This document shows positions 58,920 to 64,000 of a stretch of 64,000 bases of DNA, one piece after another. The notes under the pieces are model-generated. The model was given only the letters and a program-made list of their open reading frames with translations, did not search any database and was not told the DNA's origin. Position 1 is the first letter of the stretch; each line of letters starts with the position of its first letter. Origin of the DNA: Cordia subcordata (Eukaryota > Streptophyta > Magnoliopsida > Boraginales > Cordiaceae); the NCBI GenBank assembly GCA_028554755.1, contig JAPTOF010000001.1, forward strand, positions 756,501 through 820,500. Direction: 5' to 3'. The translations under genes were made by a program, and so were the position numbers.

Positions 58920-59754
58920 TTTCACCTCCTCTTTTGTGGTTAAGAATAGATCTGCCTCTTGTCCAAGGCCAATCTCTTCCTTGCATCATTAATGGAAATT
59001 GTACGAGAATCCTTTTGCATTCATGTCTTGAATTTGTTTCTTTCCGGCGAAAAAGTGTGTTTGTGGGGACTTCATCTTGGAGCTTGAAGAGTTGCCTCCT
59101 CTGTTCTCTTACATGCTTCAGGTCTCGAAGATGATGAGAACTTTGTTTTTCAAAGTAAAGCATAGTTTAGACAAGTGAACTAATGGAAAATTTTAATTAC
59201 CTGGTGCTTATTTCTCTCAGTTCTGCAATATTTTGTGGTACTAGTGATATAATTGTTCTCTCGATTCATATGAGTTTTTGCCTTCAAACTCCGGAAATTT
59301 AAATGGCAACGACGGCCAACAAGCCAAAATCGCAAACAGTTACGTTGCTTTTATAGTAAAGAAAATGAAAAAAGTGACCAACAAAAAGGGGATGCAGCAG
59401 TAGCGCATTTGGAATTAACTCAGGCTACAGGCCCTGAATTTCATAATCACAAGCCACGAAACTGATTTACATGATTTGTCATTTGGACATTACTAAAGCC
59501 GAACTATGCCTTATCCCACTAGGTGAGATCGGCTATGTCATCTGGACATGCTACTTAATAAATTAAATTCAGTTCCCAAACCTAGGCACTAAAGATCTAA
59601 AACTTGCCCCACGTCACATAGCACCATAATCCTATCGAGTTTGGATACCCACAGGAACCAGTAAAGCTCTCTAATCCACCATAGTAACAGCAACAGACGA
59701 GGTCAACATGAAAGCTAAGAGTTCGGGGAGATGTCACCTATGCGAAGATCGGAT
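58920..59754. other. 3' flanks of the convergent MIF-like gene and SMO1
   Basis: This 835-bp stretch between two stop codons facing each other must contain both 3' UTRs. No other gene is seen. Confidence 0.7.
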
Positions 59755-62700
59755 CTAGTCAACCTTAAGATCTTGAGAAGACATATCTGAGATTCTATTT
59801 TCTTCACCGTTGCTCTTCAGCCCCTCTCGCAACTGAATAAGAAAAAAGACGATAAATTAGCACATTATATCATTTAAAAATTAATAGATACATTAGGCAA
59901 AAGCTATCTTTTTTTTTCCATGTGTCACATTAGCCTAAAAGTCAACACCCAGCATGTAATGAGTTTCACATAGAAAAGATTTCCATGTACAATTTACACC
60001 CATAGCAAACTCCAAAGTTGTAAGATTTCTATCAATTTACTACCCTTAATCCATCTCAGCCTCTTTGTTGCACATTACATATTTGGGAAGACAGACTAAA
60101 AAAGTACAGAGTTCTAAGAACTTTAAGCTACAACATACCTGTTGGAGGACTTTCTTTTGATAGCGATAACCCTGTAAGAATAAATCATTTTGCATTAGAA
60201 TATATACTCCAGCCCAAACAGAATAGCTACATAAAAACCACTTACTCACCTTATCAGTTCCATAAATGTAATCACAATAGGTGAACACCGAGGCAAAGTT
60301 GCTCTGGCTTAAACCACCAACATAATGATGGTAGTCATGATAGTCTGGACCACCATAGAAAGGTATATATTTTGTGGGAGTCCAGGGAAGGTCATACCTG
60401 TGTTGTAAAAAAGGTGAATATAACTGACAATTGTAACATGCTCCTGAAGCATTTGCAGATATGTAATTAAAACATAAAAGTCTGGATGAGGGAGCAGTCT
60501 GAAGCCAATATCATGCTTCATAAGTGTCAAAGAAACCAGATACTAAAACAATACAAAGAAAACTATCCTTATGGGTATAGATGAGCTTTGAACAAATTCT
60601 TTTTGTTAGGAAAGTTATAATCATGTTATCGAGGAAGCAACTGGCTAACTAATTCCAATAATACATATTGATCTGTCATCAACCACCAACTAGGGATGCA
60701 GAAAGCTCAAATTTCCTCTTTTCTAAAACTTATTTCCACTCATCCTAGATTGACCATTTAATCCATATCATACATTTCATAGAACTGTTCAATTATAGAT
60801 AGCACATTTTGCAAGTAAGATTTGGCTCTCCTGCGTCTCAGTTGGGATGGCCAAAATTAGGGCAATATTCCAAACACATTATTCTTAATATATTGTCTAT
60901 ATCAAGTCATCTTTCTCTGAGACGTTCCCTGCATAAATGCCGGATTTATCTTGACAACCATCAAAACTACTGATTCCAGCACTACTGGCAACAACTTGAT
61001 TGGAATAAAGTTTCATAGATTTGAGTGAACAGAATATGTTGGAAAAGATGTGAGCTGGAATGTTGATGTAATTAGAAAAAAGTCAATTCAAGTGCATGTA
61101 TAATCCTCTCATAAAGAGAATAACAAAATTGAACAACCAAAAGTGGGAACCTAAAATCTACCTCCTCAAAAGTAGCATATCAGCAACATTTTAATTCCTC
61201 ATAGGAAGTTAACATCAAGATTCATATCATTAAATCATTAAGTTTTCTCAAAAACCTTGTTCCTTCTGAGAAATATGTGCTCGGCTTAGGGACACCAGAC
61301 AGAAAGCTACATGATGTCATCCAAATTTATCCATGCAAATTATGGGATAATAGCACCATTTGATGTAATATCAGCAATAACCAACAAAAACTGAATCAAA
61401 TGGCTGATTTTCCTAATGTAATAAGACAGAAATCTGTTGATCTCTTTCTCACAGTTTATATCACCGATTTTAGTTTTCTATTTTCCTTTAAGCATTCCTG
61501 GTAGTAAATTAAAGAATTAAAAGAAGAACATAAGCTAGTGAGAACAATTGGAAGGCACACTTTTTATCTTAATATTCTGGTGTATTTGAGGCATTAGGAA
61601 ATTGCTCTCAACAGCATTGAGTAGCATCCTAGCAATAATAAGATTTTCCATCAGATCTATATCGCAGATTCCACCTTGGCTTGGTTTGGTTTAATGTCAT
61701 GGTCCTACAAGTTCCTTTCATCACTTTATACAAATATATCAAAACCCTTAAAAGAAAATAGTATTAGAAAGTAACTAATGACACTGTTAAGACATCATTT
61801 GGTCAAATTTCACCAAAGAGGGTAATGACATGTAAATAAACCTAAGATGAACAGGGAAACCCAAAGGGCCACTGCAGTAACTAGCAATTATATAGTGTTC
61901 ATCAATCATCAATTATGAATTGTCAAAAAGCATGGCATGCTTGCATTTAATTGAATTGCTTACCCACTGTGTGTCTCAATAGCCTCAACCTGCCTCAAGC
62001 CAATCCACAGCCAAAAGGTAATCATGTGCCCCGGGACCATGGCAGGCCCGAGAAATGAAGGGATCCCAAGGATCAAAATCTCCGCCCAGTGAGCATACGG
62101 CGCAGCAAACCCAATAGGCGCCGTGTACTCATGGTGAACCTTGTGAATCTTTTCGTATCCCCACTTGCAATGCAAAAATCTATGGATCCAGTAATTGGTA
62201 TAGTCCTCCACAAGGAAATAAACCCCCAATTGTGCAATGATTTCCCACATTGACGGCAATGGCAAGCTCGTTCTTATCCCAATCATCTGCATTATCACAA
62301 ACCCACAAACGAATTTAGCATTCATTATATCCCGAAAACAAATCTGATCCTTCCTCGAACTCCATGCACAGTGAGAGTTCCGTTTACTAGAGAAACCGGC
62401 TAATTAAGTAAAATAATAACAAATTCTGGAAGTTATAAACATTAGGACTATTGTACCTAAATAGACACAATTTAAGCATTTAGCATCACCCAGAAATGGA
62501 TCCTACCCTTCCCCTGAACCATAGGGTATCCCAGAAAACTTCAAGCATTAGACAGATATCAGATTGTGGTAGTATCGATAATATTAAAACTATTATAGCA
62601 TCTTACTATGACACCGTTTTAGCATTTAGTAATCAGTATATCTCAAAAATGGATCCGACCCATCTCAAACCTCAATGAATAGATTGAGATTCATGCACTA

Positions 62701-63077
62701 TTCAGACATGAGCTCTTTGAGTGACAAATTAGACGTGTGATAAGTACCTTAATAGAAGGATACGAGACGAGCTGGAGTGGGCCAACGATGAGGATGAACA
62801 TGCGCATTACAGATTTGTAACAGTTAAAGGTATCGGAGAGGGAGAGCTTGACTTTGGGTTGGATTTTGTAGGGGCTAATCGAGTTTTTGAAGAAGAGTTC
62901 GAGGAAGATGTAGTAAAGCGGCACGCAAGAGAAGATGAGGAAGAGGAAGACAATGTTGTGGCAGTAGAGGAAGTAGTCGGATTTGGTGGCGGAGTATTTG
63001 AGCCACCAGGTTTCCAAGGTGGTTAGGGTTCTGCCGAGGGCGGACTCCGCCTCTTCGACGGTGGTGTAGGGCAACAT
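59755..63077 (-). CDS. SMO1: Sterol C-4 methyl oxidase (4,4-dimethylsterol 4-alpha-monooxygenase)
   Basis: Five minus-strand exons join to 912 bp (303 residues): 63077-62748, 62286-61964, 60397-60250, 60171-60139, 59832-59755. It is an ER-membrane non-haem di-iron enzyme of the fatty-acid-hydroxylase superfamily. It removes the first C-4 methyl group of 4,4-dimethylsterols in phytosterol synthesis. The three histidine boxes are intact: H145-RFL-H149, H158-KV-HH162 and H238-DY-HH242. The N-terminus (MLPYTTVEEAESALGR) and hydrophobic segments around residues 38-62 and 91-107 fit SMO1. The start at 63077 gives the family N-terminus. Exon 4 is only 33 bp. The C-terminus ends SSQDLKVD, not a clear KKxx retention signal. 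Confidence 0.96.
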
Positions 63078-63404
63078 TGGCGGTGGCGGAGATGGGATGC
63101 GGTGGGCGTTTTTGGGGGGTCTTTGTATCTTCTGGCCTTGTGATTGCGGATTTCTTTCTTTTTTCTGTTTGGTTGTTAAAAGATGCGGGAAGTGTACAGG
63201 GTGGATTCGGGGGGACTGAATAATAAATATTCAAAACATGTGTAGTGGTAGGCAAGCCACCAGTCTCGTGAGATGTGTAACCGAGACAACAAAGTCAGAG
63301 GACATATATAATCCAAACCAAAATCAAAATAGAATGTTGTTAACATTAATTATCGGAGGCTATCAAGTTTCATAAAAGTACTTTTGGGTTTATTATTTGT
63401 TTTA
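63078..63404 (-). promoter_or_regulatory. SMO1 upstream region (5' UTR and probable promoter)
   Basis: The sequence immediately upstream of the ATG is C/A-rich on the minus strand, as in plant leaders. I could not fix a TATA box or a start site. Confidence 0.35.
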
Positions 63405-63743
63405 GAGTTTGTTTGATATAATTTTTAAATATTTAAAAGTATTTTTTTAAAATAATTTTTACATAAAAGTTAGAGTAACAAAAATTGAAAAATCAAAAAC
63501 TCTAAATTAGACCTTTTCAAAAAAGACTTTTGAATATATGTTTTTACGGTATCTATTCATTTTTTTTTTTCAAAAATACTATTTCGTATTTTTTAAATTT
63601 TAATATTATTTTCAAAACAACTGAAAGCTAAACTTCTGAAATATAAGGCCAAACAATTAGTAACTTTTAATCAATATCACCTTTGCCTAAAAACTCTATA
63701 ACTAAAAGCTTTACAAAATCTCACAAATACATCAAACAGAACC
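63405..63743. mobile_element. MITE upstream of SMO1 with TTA target duplication
   Basis: The left end GAGTTTGTTTGATATA and the reverse complement of the right end GGTTCTGTTTGATGTA agree at 12 of 16 bases. TTA flanks both sides (63402-63404 and 63744-63746). It is 339 bp and AT-rich. It looks like a decayed member of the same broad class as 57519-57988. Confidence 0.6.
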
Positions 63744-64000
63744 TTAATATCTCTATTGAATTCTTCATATGCCTTCTTTTATGTTGTCTAGTGTGTGCGA
63801 CTTTTGTAACTTTATATCTTTAAACAGACGGTAAATATTGTCTATACCTAACCTTGTTTTTAATAATTTAAAGTTTGTTTGTCCAAACTTTTGAACATAG
63901 AACACTCAAAAGTGCTTTATGTAAGTTCAAAAACAAAGTAATTTGTTCGGCCTATTTTTAAAAGAAGCTTTTATATAAAAGTTCAAGCTAAAAAATTGGA

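Noticed and set aside
1..64000. A new defence, toxin or biosynthetic cluster
   Set aside because: All recognised genes are conserved plant genes or transposon parts with unrelated roles; nothing indicates co-function.

Overview
The window is nuclear DNA from a eudicot plant. The evidence is multi-exon genes with GT-AG (and two GC-AG) introns, plant-type gene families, AT-rich intergenic DNA with microsatellites, Ty1/Copia retrotransposons primed by a TGGTATCAGAGC-type site, and small MITEs. The species cannot be named from this sequence. I found no rRNA, tRNA, CRISPR, organellar or bacterial genes.

Layout. (1) 27-25030, + strand: a Sec1/Munc18 gene of the KEULE type. Its N-terminal exons lie before base 1; 18 exons are visible and their frame is continuous. 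One intron (3961-20062) has been expanded to 16.1 kb by two nested Copia elements. The outer one (4218-19262, sense, small LTRs, Ale/Retrofit-like) is split inside its 5' LTR by an antisense SIRE/Maximus-like element (4420-14185). Both have target-site duplications. (2) 29016-25905, - strand: a complete nine-exon class II CPD photolyase gene (PHR1/UVR2), tail to tail with KEULE. (3) 29.0-46.5 kb: gene-free. It holds a roughly 1.2 kb element with long terminal inverted repeats (33031-34196) and a third, heavily decayed Copia element (35055-42274) whose leader carries four tandem units of about 90 bp. (4) 48973-46496, - strand: a single-exon, 825-residue domesticated hAT-transposase-like gene. 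(5) 49-58.2 kb: AT-rich intergenic DNA with several MITEs. (6) 58572-58919, + strand: a MIF/D-dopachrome tautomerase-like gene. (7) 63077-59755, - strand: a complete five-exon sterol C-4 methyl oxidase (SMO1), with another MITE upstream.

The genes are independent housekeeping or stress genes (cell-plate vesicle fusion, UV repair, sterol synthesis, a MIF-like tautomerase), not a pathway cluster. Their order is informative. KEULE, PHR1 and the hAT-derived gene are, as I recall, consecutive loci in Arabidopsis (At1g12360, At1g12370, At1g12380), and SMO1-1 sits beside the KEULE paralogue SEC1B on chromosome 4 (At4g12110/At4g12120). The window therefore looks like an unfractionated version of a block that Arabidopsis split between two duplicated segments.

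I did not find a convincing new molecular system. The most unusual items are the extra post-pol ORF and the palindromic GTCGACCGGC-rich modules of the SIRE-like element, the four-unit foldback-like array in the decayed Copia leader, a MITE built on an internal tandem array, and two GC-AG introns in one photolyase gene.
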